From Nitzschia sp. pyKryTriq1 (taxonomy: Eukaryota; Bacillariophyta; Bacillariophyceae; Bacillariales; Bacillariaceae): 64,000 nt of DNA. A model generated the notes under the pieces. The model worked only from the letters and a program-made list of their open reading frames with translations. It was not told where the DNA came from and ran no database searches. The first letter of the stretch is position 1; each line of letters starts with the position of its first letter. Location: the NCBI GenBank assembly GCA_956465555.1, contig OY101120.1:1286001-1350000 (forward strand), written 5' to 3'. The position numbers were made by a program, and so were the translations under genes. Positions 42,033 through 52,180 of this stretch are shown in pieces.

Positions 42033-43745
42033 ATGTATGAAAATCAAGTGAATTCGAGCGTTGTTGTCGAGGCTCGACGAACAGGAGAGATTGCCGACGA
42101 TCCGACGGTCACCGATACTTGTACCCCTGAAGTGTCCCGTTGTCCAGCCCGGGATAAGGAAAATGTTGATAATGTGCTGTCATTGGAGCCAACACGAACC
42201 ACTGACAAAACTCCAAAGCGGCAAGGCTACCTCAGTTGGGATGACTATTTTCTTTCAGTTGCAGTGCTCAGTTCCAAACGATCCAAAGATCCAACATCTG
42301 CTTCAGGCGCATGCATTGTGGACAAGCAGAATCGCATTGTAGGTAGGTTTTGTTCAACAAAGATATTGTTCGAAGCTGATCTATACGGGTTCCACGTTCT
42401 CGTCGTTGAGGAGGATATGCATCCTGTGCCCCTTCTGATAATTTTCCTTGCTGTCTTCTTCCCCTCATTTGCAGGTATTGGTTACAGGTAGGTTTTGTTC
42501 AACAAAGATATTGTTCGAAGCCGATCTATACGGGTTCCACGTTCTCGTCGTTGAGGAGGATATGCATCCTGTGCCCCTTCTGACAATTTTCCTTGCTGTC
42601 TTCTTGGTTACAGTGGCTTTCCTCGTGGTTGCTCGGATTCGATATTTCCTTGGAACGATCCCGAGGAAGACGGCTCCTCGGAGTGGTTGCACACCAAGGA
42701 ACCCTACATATGCCACGCTATATCCAATTCTATTCTCAATAAATGCACCAACGACGTGGCGGGAGCAAGAATCTATGTGATGGAATATCCTGACTGTGAG
42801 TCTGCCAAAGTCGTTATTCAGTCGCGGATCGAAGAAGTAGTAGTCTTGGGTGACGCTCGGCAAGAGGTGGAACTTGAAAAGGAAACAGATGAGGTTCAAG
42901 CAGGTTACAAATTGTTGAAAATGGCAGGAGTCAAAGTCCGTTTCTGTAAGCCGAATGTTCACTCCTTGTCCCTGGATTTTGTGGCCAAAATGAGTCCTAC
43001 TACTACCGTTGCCGAAGTCGACGACTCCTCGGCGACAAGTATTGTCGAAAATTTTGACCAGGAAAGAAAGAAAAGAAAAGTAGCGGAAAGAAGAGTGGCA
43101 AAGGAAATACTGCTGGAGGAAGCCAAGTATGACTCTTCCAAGGTGGACGATAACGGGAAGCGTAAGGACTTTCTTTCCTGGCAAGATTATTTGTGAGTGG
43201 GCGGTTTTACACTGTACCTCGTGATGATCTTGAACTCACCTCCTTCGTATCTCACGTTTCTTTCGCTCCTCCTCCTGTACAGCATGGCGATGGCATTCCT
43301 CACAGCACAACGTTCCAAAGATCCCAACACACAGGTTGGCGCTTGTATTGTGGACCAGGAAAACAGAATCATTGGTCTGGGCTACAATGGATTCCCCTCT
43401 GGGTGCGATGACGATCATTTGCCTTGGTCTAGATCTAACAAGAATCAACTGGATAACAAGTATTTGTATGTATGTCACGCCGAGGTCAATGCCATTCTCA
43501 ACAAGGGCAGTGCCAACGTGAAAGGTTCAACAATTTATGTCGCATTGTTTCCCTGTCAGAACTGTGCCAAGATGATCATCCAAGCCGGGATCAGAGAAGT
43601 CGTCTTTTTGAGCGATGCCTACCACGACACCCCTGAATGCAGTGCCAGCCGGATCATGTTTAAATGTGCTGGGGTCAAATGCACCCAGTACATTCCAAGC
43701 ATGCAATTCCTTGTCCTGGATCTTGGACTAGAACAGGATAGATAG
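42033..43745 (+). CDS. Double-domain deoxycytidylate deaminase, first domain degenerate
   Basis: Exons 42033-42342, 42475-42487 (13-nt micro-exon), 42614-43192 and 43283-43745; phases 1, 2, 2; 454 residues. The C-terminal domain (about 301-454) is a complete dCMP deaminase: [39 protein letters not shown], catalytic/zinc CHAEVNAIL and PCQNCAK. The N-terminal domain (about 68-220) repeats this layout ([51 protein letters not shown]), but the catalytic Glu and two zinc cysteine positions are changed, so it should be inactive. The linker has a basic cluster ([11 protein letters not shown]), possibly nuclear-localising; the N-terminal tail holds a KEN tripeptide. The active domain makes dUMP for thymidylate synthesis. 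The micro-exon restores GIGYSGFP and is required for frame. Confidence 0.88.
42343..42613 (+). repeat. Tandem intron duplication (145-bp and 126-bp copies)
   Basis: Copy 1 (42343-42487) spans intron 1 plus the micro-exon; copy 2 (42488-42613) is intron 2. They are identical except for two C/T differences and a 19-bp gap in copy 2 (the segment present at 42461-42479 of copy 1, which holds the polypyrimidine tract, the CAG acceptor and GTATT). Confidence 0.95.
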
Positions 43746-43857
43746 GCTGGACTGTTGACAATTATTTATTCTTTCTTGTCAGTTTACTAGTAACTCTTTG
43801 ACGAACAAAATACGAAGTACTCGTACAGAGACTAAATGTCTAGTTTAAAGGAGTTGC

Positions 43858-44073
43858 TTACTGGCCTACCAAAATGTTATTGATGGGGATGTGAACCAGC
43901 TTGACAAAGAAACCAATGAATCCCATGATCAGGAAACCAACTCCGGTAGCCTTGGCGATAGCGGTGAACTCCTTTCGGTCAGGCTTGGTGCACTTCTTGA
44001 CCAGGTGGACCGAGTCTTTGGCGAATTGCTTCAGTGGCTCAATGAGAACCTCGTTGAATCCTTCCTTTTCCAT
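43858..44073 (-). CDS. SEC61G: SEC61 translocon gamma subunit
   Basis: Single exon, 71 residues, the normal size. An amphipathic N-terminal helix ([20 protein letters not shown]) is followed by [20 protein letters not shown] and one C-terminal membrane helix ([19 protein letters not shown]), the canonical SEC61-gamma/SecE layout, including [32 protein letters not shown]. It clamps SEC61-alpha in the ER protein-conducting channel. Convergent with the deaminase gene. Confidence 0.97.
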   Translation of the reverse strand: MEKEGFNEVLIEPLKQFAKDSVHLVKKCTKPDRKEFTAIAKATGVGFLIMGFIGFFVKLVHIPINNILVGQ

Positions 44074-46150
44074 TTTGACAGTAGTAGTGTATCAAGTACG
44101 AAAATCTAAAAGGTGGGAAAACGCAGAGAGGTGAGATTCAATCCAATTGGCGGGTCACTAGCGAGCGAGAAAATGCCCATCGGTCTAGGGCACGTCCAAA
44201 CAAAAACGGGCAAGGTGGCAAGCTTTCAACACAACTGCGGCCTTGAGCGCAACAGACCCAGAACTCAGCCTCGATCGTGCCCATTTTCTGGTACCGTCAG
44301 CCGTCGACCTTTGGACCTGAGTGCACAGGTACTTGTGTGGATACCGTAGGCTCGAATGTCCGCAAAGCGTTTGACGACCCAAATGACAGCCTAGCCGACG
44401 GGGAAACCAAAACTTGAGCATGTCTTCTTCAGATATTCCTCTCCACTAGCTGCAGCAGCCGTCGAAATCTCGCATGCAGATGCTCTTCGACCCTAAACGC
44501 TATCATGGTCAACTCACCCTAAAGGTTGTAAATTCCTTGGTTGGTGTTCATGGACAATGGACAACACGGAACAAGGCAACAACAAAACAACGATGGGGCG
44601 AGCAACAACGACAACGTTTTTGCGGCCTCACGATGATGATGGAAAGGCAATGAAACTCCATGGACAGAAGGCTAGACGTTACACGATACATTCGTGCGCT
44701 TTGTGCGCACACGTATCGCGTCGGCCACTCTTGTACTCGTACACGTACAGTACTGGTACAGTACTCAGTACTCGTTCAGTACCGGTGTACAAGTACTGTA
44801 CTGGTACGCTCGTACAAGTTTGTACCAACAGGTACCGGTATGGGTTTAAGTAGGGTACTGTCGCGGCACGTACAAACCCTAACAGTTTCTACGGTGGCGC
44901 GCGCGACACTACTCAAAACATTTTTGGACGAAAAGCTCCTCTCCTGACAATGGCACTCAGGAAGCACTAATACGGTCGATTCTTACAACTATCAACTGTC
45001 AACATGTGTGACTATGATAGTGATAGACTATGTGCTAGGCTGGCGGTGTTCAATTTTCAATCTGTAAGTAGCACCAGCTACTGCAATGCCCCTCATTTTT
45101 TGTCTAATCATGAAAATTCTGCGCATCAAGGTCAACCATGTGAAAGTAATGCAAGACTAATATTTCGCCAAGTCAGCGCAATATCTTTTCTCAACAATTG
45201 ATTTTGAAACAAGTAGTTCCAAAATAACAATTCATTTCTAGCTCATAATTTTCACTTTCAATCATTCTTGTCGACTAGTACCTCGTGCATAAGGCACCAT
45301 TGATGAGCACACCGTTGGAAAGCTCTTGAACTCCTCTTGCTAGTGGTACAAAAAGCAAGTAGAATAGACAGTAAAGCAAGTAGATAGACAGTCTCAGAAG
45401 GTGAAACCAGTAGAAAAGAATACCCTAAATAAAATCCGGATTTTATTGTCTGAAATGGGGTGCGTCACTACCCTACTTAAACCCATAGGGTGCAGTACTA
45501 GGTCCTGGTACATCACTGTACTGTACACCGGTAGACAGTACTGGCACATACTGTACCGGTACTGCTGTACGAGTGCAGGGAACGGTACTTGTACTGTACC
45601 GGTACAGGTACGGTACTTGTACCGGTGCAGTACCAGTACTGTACTGGTACGGTACAAGTAAAGGGAACCACCGTACCTGGTACACGCACTCGTTAGCTAT
45701 CGGCTGATGGTACAGAAGTGAGCGTCCGTCCGTCGTTCTTTTTAGGGGAAGGGCCCGCAAAAGTTATGTGCTAGAGGCTGTTTACAGCCCGGTCCCAATA
45801 AAGATCCCCCAAAATTACCCCCGGTCTGTACGTCAGCCGATAGCTCAAGAGTGCTGGTACACGTACAGACTGAGGGTTTTGTTTTGAGCCATTCGTCTCG
45901 TGTTGTCCTTCTCATTCTCTACCGGTATGTACGGTATGAGTAGAGTACCAGTACAGTAACCTGGTATTTTAATCTACTGTACAGCAATGGTGGTACTGGT
46001 ACCGGTACCGACCGCTTTTGCTTTTTGTTCTGTTCTTCAACGTACGAGTACAATTTACAACCAGCTACCATCGTCATTGAACAGTAGATAGTACAGTACC
46101 ATACACGTCTTGTAACCAACCATAGATTGCTGTAGGTTTCCTTTAGCAAC
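44074..46150. other. Long divergent intergenic region with palindromes and inverted repeats
   Basis: About 2.1 kb without supported genes. GTAC-type arrays at 44725-44845, 45490-45690 and 45915-46010. Contains a 19-bp inverted repeat (44839-44857 with 45469-45487) and a perfect 20-bp palindrome (45428-45447). Confidence 0.5.
45428..45447. repeat. Perfect 20-bp palindrome
   Basis: AATAAAATCCGGATTTTATT is identical to its reverse complement. It sits between the 44839 inverted repeat and its partner at 45469. Confidence 0.9.
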
Positions 46151-46921
46151 ATGGAGGAAAGCAAGTTGCAAGCCATCGCCGATTCCCTCGCCAAACACGG
46201 TGGCAGAAAGGGGCTGGGGACGTACAGTGGGGAGTACTCCTGGTCCAAAACGTCAAATGCCCCGGAGGGATCTGCTCGCACTGACGGGCTTCCGACTAAT
46301 GCGTTATACAGTAATTTTGTAAAAGCAGGCACTTATGATCCGACTCAAAAGGCGCCATTGAATCACGGTGATGGACGCGCAATCAAACGAGATTTCTCTG
46401 ATATCCCAGCAGTGGTGGAAGATGGTTCCACGGACGACTCGTCTAAAAAGAAGAAATTAAGCAAAGAAGAGCGCAAGGCCGCCAAGAAAGCAGCCAAGCT
46501 GGCCGCCAAAAAACAAGCCAAAATCGAAGAAAAAAGGCGTCTCAAGAGACTGTCCAAGGTGGAAACGAAGAAGGAAGAGAAATCGCCAAACCAGAAGGAC
46601 GAGGTTCCTTCGTCTAAATCAAGGAAGCGCGATCGCAACCGGGATGAAGTGGATACAGACCTGGCTGATACTGGAAACAAAAAAAGAAGGAAGTCAAAGA
46701 AAGCTGCAGGCGATGATCAAGAGGAAAAAGGATCGCAGAAATCCTCATCAAAGATGAAAAGATCAAACTCTGTCACCAACGACGATCACGACCAGGAGAG
46801 CCAGAAAAACAAGAACAAGACTGATGCAGGGGAGAAGAACCGACCAAAGCTGGATCAAGCCGATAGCGCTGAAAATCCTAAGAAGAAATCGAAGAAAGAA
46901 AAGAAGAGCAAGAAAAGATGA
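46151..46921 (+). CDS. Lysine-rich, probably nucleolar protein
   Basis: Single exon, 256 residues. The first 85 residues have some structure (ESKLQAIADSLAKHGGRKGL, TNALYSNFVKAGTYDPTQKA). The rest is a Lys/Glu/Ser/Asp-rich charged tail with many KKKK, KKRRKSK and KKSKKEKKSKKR blocks, typical of nucleolar or RNA-associated proteins and containing multiple potential nuclear-localisation signals. No catalytic domain is visible. GTAC arrays precede the gene. Confidence 0.75.
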   Translation: MEESKLQAIADSLAKHGGRKGLGTYSGEYSWSKTSNAPEGSARTDGLPTNALYSNFVKAGTYDPTQKAPLNHGDGRAIKRDFSDIPAVVEDGSTDDSSKKKKLSKEERKAAKKAAKLAAKKQAKIEEKRRLKRLSKVETKKEEKSPNQKDEVPSSKSRKRDRNRDEVDTDLADTGNKKRRKSKKAAGDDQEEKGSQKSSSKMKRSNSVTNDDHDQESQKNKNKTDAGEKNRPKLDQADSAENPKKKSKKEKKSKKR

Positions 46922-47295
46922 CGAAAAAGTAGCACCAAGGACGCGAATCCCCGTCAGCATTTCTTTGTTCAACGACTTCGGGACGATGAAACGCAAGCCA
47001 CCGGGCTATTGACACAAAATCAATATTGTATATATACTAGATGGGAATGTTCACACTTTATACCTATCCGTTCTGATACTTCAGACTTAGCCATGCCATG
47101 CGATCGATTCCATACGACCGAGCAACTGTGCTTTTGCTTTGCTACTCCAGAGTAGAGCTAGCCAGCAGAAGAGTACCTACCGACGGTGTAAGCAATCTAC
47201 TAGACCAGCCAATCTACACTTTTTCTGTATTCATAGAGAAAGTCGTACCAGAGTCTAGTAGAGTAGCGATCGAAAATTGAAAAATTTGATGCGCT
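46922..47295. other. 3'-3' intergenic gap
   Basis: A 374-bp convergent gap. No coding evidence and no CCGGTAC palindromes. Confidence 0.5.
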
Positions 47296-48633
47296 TTACG
47301 TTCTACTCGTACTGTCTTCTCCGTCCATGGATGTTTTTCTACCTCGAGGCCGCGCTCCCTCAGACGATGCTACCGCAGACTGGGATAAGTCGTGCAAAGC
47401 CGTCAGTGCCAATCTCCGCGCATACTCCAATTCCTTTGCCTTTTCTGTCTCTTGCTGCTGTCGCAATGCAGCTGTGAGCCACAGTTTGTTTCCAGGCACT
47501 GACGCTGGATTCAGTCCAAAATATTGATTGTACGCGTGTGACAGAGGTGTTGCACGCTGGAATATACTTGGTTGTCCGAGCATGCTAGCCGCGACAAGAC
47601 GAACAGGGTTGTCCACTACACAGACATTGCTCGGAGATGGAAACACCGAAACATTGTGTCCTGGTAGAGAATTAGACAAGGCCGGGAAGCCTAGTAGCGA
47701 TTGCCGTGCTGGAAACGTGGCCCTTTGTGCTGAAGATGAAACAGTGAGGGCTGTCGCGCTGCTGTTTGCAAGAAGCTGCGCAAGAGCAATCTTCGTCGGA
47801 TCCTGAGAGAGCGCGCTATTTACTGTAGCACTGAAAGGTTCCATAGTATGTCTTCTTGCAGATGCATGAACCCAACTAACTGTAGGCTCTACCGCTTTGG
47901 TACAAGGCGACGGTTTCTCTTTCTCTTCGTTTTCGAGTCGAGATATTGCGGGAGATGGTCGAGATATTGCGGGAGATGGTTTCTCCGCTGAAGCCGCTGC
48001 ATTTTCGAGGGTAGGCGAATCACTCGGCTGTTTGCCTTGCTCGGACTGAGAAGATGAGTACTCTTTCTTGATGCGAGCGGCAAGTTTTGGCTTCGTCTCC
48101 TCTAGCCTCTGAACGGCTTTGCGAATGGCATGTCCCACCTTGTCTCTCGCTTCGTTCTCCTTGATTCTGAACCATCTTCCCGTTGCGGGGTCCTTTTTTA
48201 TGAAGCCACCATGGGGACTGGTCTGATGTACCTTGTCAACGATCAAAGCAATGGCTTCACTTTTCTCTATTTTTGTCCGAGCGGCGAGGTATGGACCAAC
48301 ATTTTGTTGAATCAAGTCCCGAAAGTAGCGATTGCCGCCTTTTAGATTGCCGGAAGGGTGAGATCAAAGGCTTTCGAGATGTTTGCAACAGGAAATGTTT
48401 CGACTCCTCTTCTTGTGCTTACCATGATGAAAGTTTTCTCTTGCCCTCCCACAAATGATATCCTTTTCCGATGGCTTAAAACCGACGGGGAGCAATTCAA
48501 CGCTGTTACTGTACGATACATTGGGCTGCCGGGAAAAAGGTAGGTTGGCAGATGATTCGAATTGAGGCTTGAATGGCATCTTGGACATACTGATATCACC
48601 TGCTACCGGTCCCGAGGGGAGGCAAAGTATCAT
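47296..48633 (-). CDS. DUF6824-type diatom protein
   Basis: Exons 48423-48633 and 47296-48338 (intron GTAAGC...AAAG, phase 1), 417 residues from the first ATG, or 402 from the ATG at 48588. The spliced region gives the DUF6824 domain common in stramenopiles (about residues 54-150): KDIICGRARENFHHGGNRYF, RDLIQQNVGPYLAARTKIEK, and RWFRIKENEARDKVGHAIRK. The intron lies exactly within the HHGGN motif and neither half is recognisable alone. The remaining 260 residues are Ser/Ala/Pro-rich with a helical end (LRQQQETEKAKELEYARRLA), and contain an imperfect repeat (KPSPAISRPSPAISR). The function of DUF6824 is not established; a DNA-binding or signalling role has been speculated. Confidence 0.83.
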
Positions 48634-48859
48634 CGCTATTTGGGGTCGAAATTTCTTCCGAGCAATTGATGAAGTCGATCGCGGAAAATGATGACGGCAA
48701 TACTGTAGTATGCATTCATATTATTTTAACGATCCAAGCAAAAAAAAAGCAAGGTTTTGATCGGTCGATGGGCTTTGGGCTTTGGGCTTCGGGGTTCGGG
48801 CTTCTGGTTCCTCTTGCGATGATTCTTCTTCTCAATAATTCATAGGGGACTAACAGAAC

Positions 48860-49156
48860 ATGGTTCTTTCAGGGAAGTCACCGATGAAAGTGGCTTATAC
48901 CATCATGAAATGGGAAAAGCATGTTAAGTCTTTTGCTAGTAGCCTGGAGGGTTCTTTATGTATCCCGACCCCTAAAACTCGGGAAGGAATGTTGAAGTAC
49001 TCATATGACTTGTTGAATGACTGCATAGACGAGTTCGGGTTGATATTTCAACGAATAAGCCTGAATAAAAGAGATTTAAGCAAGTGCTATTGGGAAATCC
49101 GTGTGTTGAAGTTGAACCGGTATTACAAACGTACTCATCGCACGTACACGAGTTAG
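48860..49156 (+). CDS. Unassigned 98-codon open frame
   Basis: ATG at 48860, stop at 49154-49156. The peptide is basic with helical-looking segments (KSPMKVAYTIMKWEKHVKSF, LLNDCIDEFGLIFQR, LNRYYKRTHRTYTS) and no known motif. It lies beside transposon debris; it may be part of an element, a young gene or chance. Confidence 0.25.
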   Translation: MVLSGKSPMKVAYTIMKWEKHVKSFASSLEGSLCIPTPKTREGMLKYSYDLLNDCIDEFGLIFQRISLNKRDLSKCYWEIRVLKLNRYYKRTHRTYTS

Positions 49157-49499
49157 AAACCGGTTCGTACAGACCGCGGGACATGATGTAACACAGTACA
49201 TACAGTACCGCACCCCTCGTGGTGGAGGGGCAAGTAGGGCGGTATCTCACGTACATTGCACAAATCGTGTCCTACAGTCTGTCGTAGCGATGTCAGTTGT
49301 TCCACGATTTTTGCGACACGTCACTTTTTGGTACAGATCGTACGATACTGGAGAAATGGGATGCTGAGCCCTACTTACCCCTCCATCTCGAGCCTCGATC
49401 TTCTGACAGGGCCTTAGCGCCCTTTTTTGGCAATCCGCCGCATCGCATTTTTATCATGTTGTTGCATCTCCCATCATCTTCTGGAGCCTCTCTTTTATT

Positions 49500-49747
49500 C
49501 AATTCATCATGGATTACCGCCAATCCTTCATCAATACGTCGCTTAATGCCTACGGTGTTGCCCCCTACGCTTGAATATGATTCGCACATTCCAAATCCAA
49601 GAGATGGACCACGAAGACCCTCTAGCAGGAATCCTTAATGCAGTAGCCTTCGCAGTAAGAGCTACCGTCCACACCACGACTCAAGCAACCCCAATGCAAC
49701 TCGTGTTCACTACCTCGTGCATAGGGCAGCAGTGGGGGCCGAATTAA
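49500..49747 (+). pseudogene. Decayed LTR-retrotransposon integrase fragment
   Basis: The readable part starts at 49577: MIRTFQIQE, then LAGILNAVAFAVRATVHTTT and QATPMQLVF, stopping at 49747. This is the end of the integrase catalytic core as seen in diatom LTR retrotransposons (the family continues with a GRDAIL-like block, replaced here). Just upstream (about 49500-49576) DNA consistent with the preceding NAxxERxHQTxGN block is present but frameshifted. No LTRs, reverse transcriptase or gag are visible. Confidence 0.6.
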
Positions 49748-50103
49748 TTTGTAGAGCAGCAGCATCACCGGTCGCAGCAAGTCGAAAGTGAGAGACACCG
49801 TTGGCATCTACCTCCGCGGTATCATGTTCACCATTGTACTGCTATTGTCTCTTGGCTCCGATCGGTTTTGCAAGCTGATAGAGTGTTGTAAGCAAACAGC
49901 AAATAATTATTTTCTATTAGTTTCACCCAAACATTCTCTCAAGACTCAAGAAGAATTATTAGAACAGAATAGTAGAGGTACTTACTGTTCGACCAGTACA
50001 TGTTGTATATTAGTAGTGACGTACGATGTTGTGTACGTCCGTATATGTCCGATAGGTTTGATGACGACTGACATTTGACGTCATCAGTATGTCCTTCTGT
50101 CAG

Positions 50104-50358
50104 AGTAGCAAAAGTAAACAATAAAATAGGCTCACAATATTCAGAAAGAAACATTCTGTTACAATAAGAATCACTAGCATGTGCATTGACTCACTAGCAT
50201 CTGCATCAGTTTCAGTATCGGTATCATCATCATCACTATCGGTATCAGTATCATCAGCATCATCATCGTCTCTGGCTGTTGGTGGTATTGGAACAGATTT
50301 GTAACAGATTTGGTTTTCTGATAATTGTGAGCCTATTTTTATTGTCTATTTTGCTATT
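50104..50358. repeat. Imperfect inverted repeat (MITE-like or hairpin)
   Basis: The arm 50104-50148 is the reverse complement of 50314-50358 with a few mismatches and single-base gaps (shared core ATTGTGAGCCTATTTT). Weaker pairing continues inward (TCTGTTACAA near 50155-50164 and 50300-50309). The loop contains a (CAT)n-like run (50222-50272). No coding content. Confidence 0.7.
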
Positions 50359-50764
50359 CTTGATTTTCCAGAAAAACTTGGTGCAGCACGTTCGACCAAA
50401 AGATACTTAGTACTTCGACGATTCGTAACGTCAGTCGATTAATTTGGTGATAGTGATACATTGCCAGACAGGTAGTTACTACAACACGTGTTATCGCCTG
50501 TGCACAATGTGGGGCGTGTTCGTTTTTGCGTTTTGCGAGGTTTCTCCGTGCTTTAGGGGTCACCACGAGCTATCGCGTTCCCCAACCGTCATGCTAAACC
50601 TCCAGCGCACCTACTGTAGTGGTGCCACTTGTTTCGGCGATTGGTTGTGACAGTGGAACTGTGGGAGAGAACCAGGAGCTGGGGAAACTTGCACTTGGGA
50701 TTGCTTTACATGTTAAAGGCAGAGTACTATACCTAGAAGGCGAGCAGGCTGTTGAAATCTAAGG

Positions 50765-52141
50765 ATGCAGTCAGCGTCGGCGCGGTCGGTTAGAGAGAAG
50801 TTGGTTGCTTTTTTCGTTTTAATATTCCTTTTCAAGGCAGGCGTCTCATTCTGCCCGACGCCAACGGTCTTACGCACAACATCTTTGTCCTTGGTCAATA
50901 AGAAAGACTTGAGTGCATCTGAACGGGAGAGGCGGGATGAGGAAGATAGAAGACGGAAGCGAAAAGATGATGTTGTAATCGGCAAGACATCCGCGATAAA
51001 GGGAGAAAAGGATTTTGTAATCGATCCGAAGACCACTGAACAAGAGTATTTTCGACAATTGTCGAGCATTGAGCGAGAGGTCTTTCAATTAACCGAAGCT
51101 GGTATGGAATTTCTGAACCTGGTACGTCGTAAGGGGGTCTGTGCAGAATTTGTGGTACAAGTACGTAAATCAAACTAAACCGAGCCTCTCACCCATTTTT
51201 GGACTACGCTTGTGCAGCTCCAACTTGAGGAGGCTGATAGGGCCTTCAGTCGCGTTTTTGAGCTGAAACCAAATGCGTATCTGTGGCAAGCTGGGATAGT
51301 CAAATTCTATTTAGGTGACGTGCCAGCGGCTGCGAAAATCTTCGCCGAAGCAGCGGAAACCTGTGAGACTCGCTTTTCAACTCCAGCGAGCGAAGAGCGA
51401 ATTTGGAGAGACGCATGTGAATTGAAGTATCTTAGCTCGATATCAAAAGAAAGGAAAAGGGAGCTGAAAGAAACTCATCGGATTTCAGCTATCATTCCAA
51501 CCATCAAATCCATCGATGATGGCGACAAACTGCTCGGAACTGAGTCTCGAAAGGTGGTTCGAGTGACACGTGATCTATTTTCATCTTCCTGTGACTCGGA
51601 TATGTCGGGAGAACTTTTGGCTCGGGCTAAATTGCGCTCGATAGGCGGAACAGAAAAATCTCCCAAGATGGATCGAAAAATGTGGAAATTGACTTCGTGG
51701 TTTTACCTTGGGCTCCACTATGATTCGTTGGGTTGCTTCGACGAAAGCAAAAAGTGCATGAAAATGGCCCTTAAATTTGGTCCGAGTACTGGGAAGAGTG
51801 ATGATATCATTCACACGTTACCGCTTCTTCATATGACTGTCCGAGACTGGTTTGATGATGACGATTTTGATGAAGATGTTGTTTTCGGGGATGAGATGAA
51901 TTCTGAGGAAGATGCATTTTCTCCTACGCCGCCCGATCAAGCTGTCGCGGGTATGGCGTACGCCGACCCGTTGATTGAAAGGTCCATCAAGGAAGGCGTT
52001 TCGAAGATGAAGCTGAGAGAGTTAAAAGAGGCACTACGCTTGCGGGAAAAGACGACAACTGGATCCAAAGAACAACTACAAGAACGTCTCTTCTACTCAC
52101 TAATGGACGACGCTGGTTTCGCCTCTGGGTTCGCGCCGTAA
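50765..52141 (+). CDS. Plastid-type TPR-like protein with C-terminal SAP motif
   Basis: Exons 50765-51121 and 51218-52141 (intron GTACGT...GCAG, phase 0), 426 residues. Residues 10-30 are a signal peptide (LVAFFVLIFLFKAGVSFCPT) ending in SF, followed by a basic stretch, consistent with bipartite plastid import. The central part has helical repeats resembling TPRs (LEEADRAFSRVFELKPNAYL, WQAGIVKFYLGDVPAAAKIF, SWFYLGLHYDSLGCFDESKK). An acidic loop near 345-365 (DDDDFDEDVVFGDE) precedes a SAP-type helix-turn-helix at about 383-420 (SKMKLRELKEALRLREKTTT then GSKEQLQERL). SAP motifs bind nucleic acid, so a plastid nucleoid or RNA role is possible. No named family. Confidence 0.78.
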
Positions 52142-52180
52142 TCTTAGTAGGACTCCTCTCTCCTCCGTCTTTGCTTGAAT

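Larger units (their letters stand above)
48634..50764. other. Gene-poor patch with transposon debris and inverted repeat
   Basis: About 2.1 kb. It contains a G-rich GGGCTTTGGGCTTTGGGCTT tract at 48776-48795, an unassigned 98-codon frame, a decayed retrotransposon integrase piece, and a long imperfect inverted repeat. No housekeeping gene. Confidence 0.5.

Noticed and set aside
42353-42474. Hydrophobic peptide encoded twice ([19 protein letters not shown]) as a possible repeated membrane protein
   Set aside because: It is translation of the duplicated intron. Splice sites, phase and comparison with the second deaminase domain all show it is removed from the mRNA.
42465-43184. 239-codon minus-strand frame
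   Set aside because: It is antisense to the deaminase gene, and its end is simply the reverse of the duplicated intron.
48772-48806. GGGCTTTGGGCTTTGGGCTT tract as interstitial telomere
   Set aside because: Diatom telomeres are TTAGGG-type; this is a different, short, degenerate G-rich repeat.
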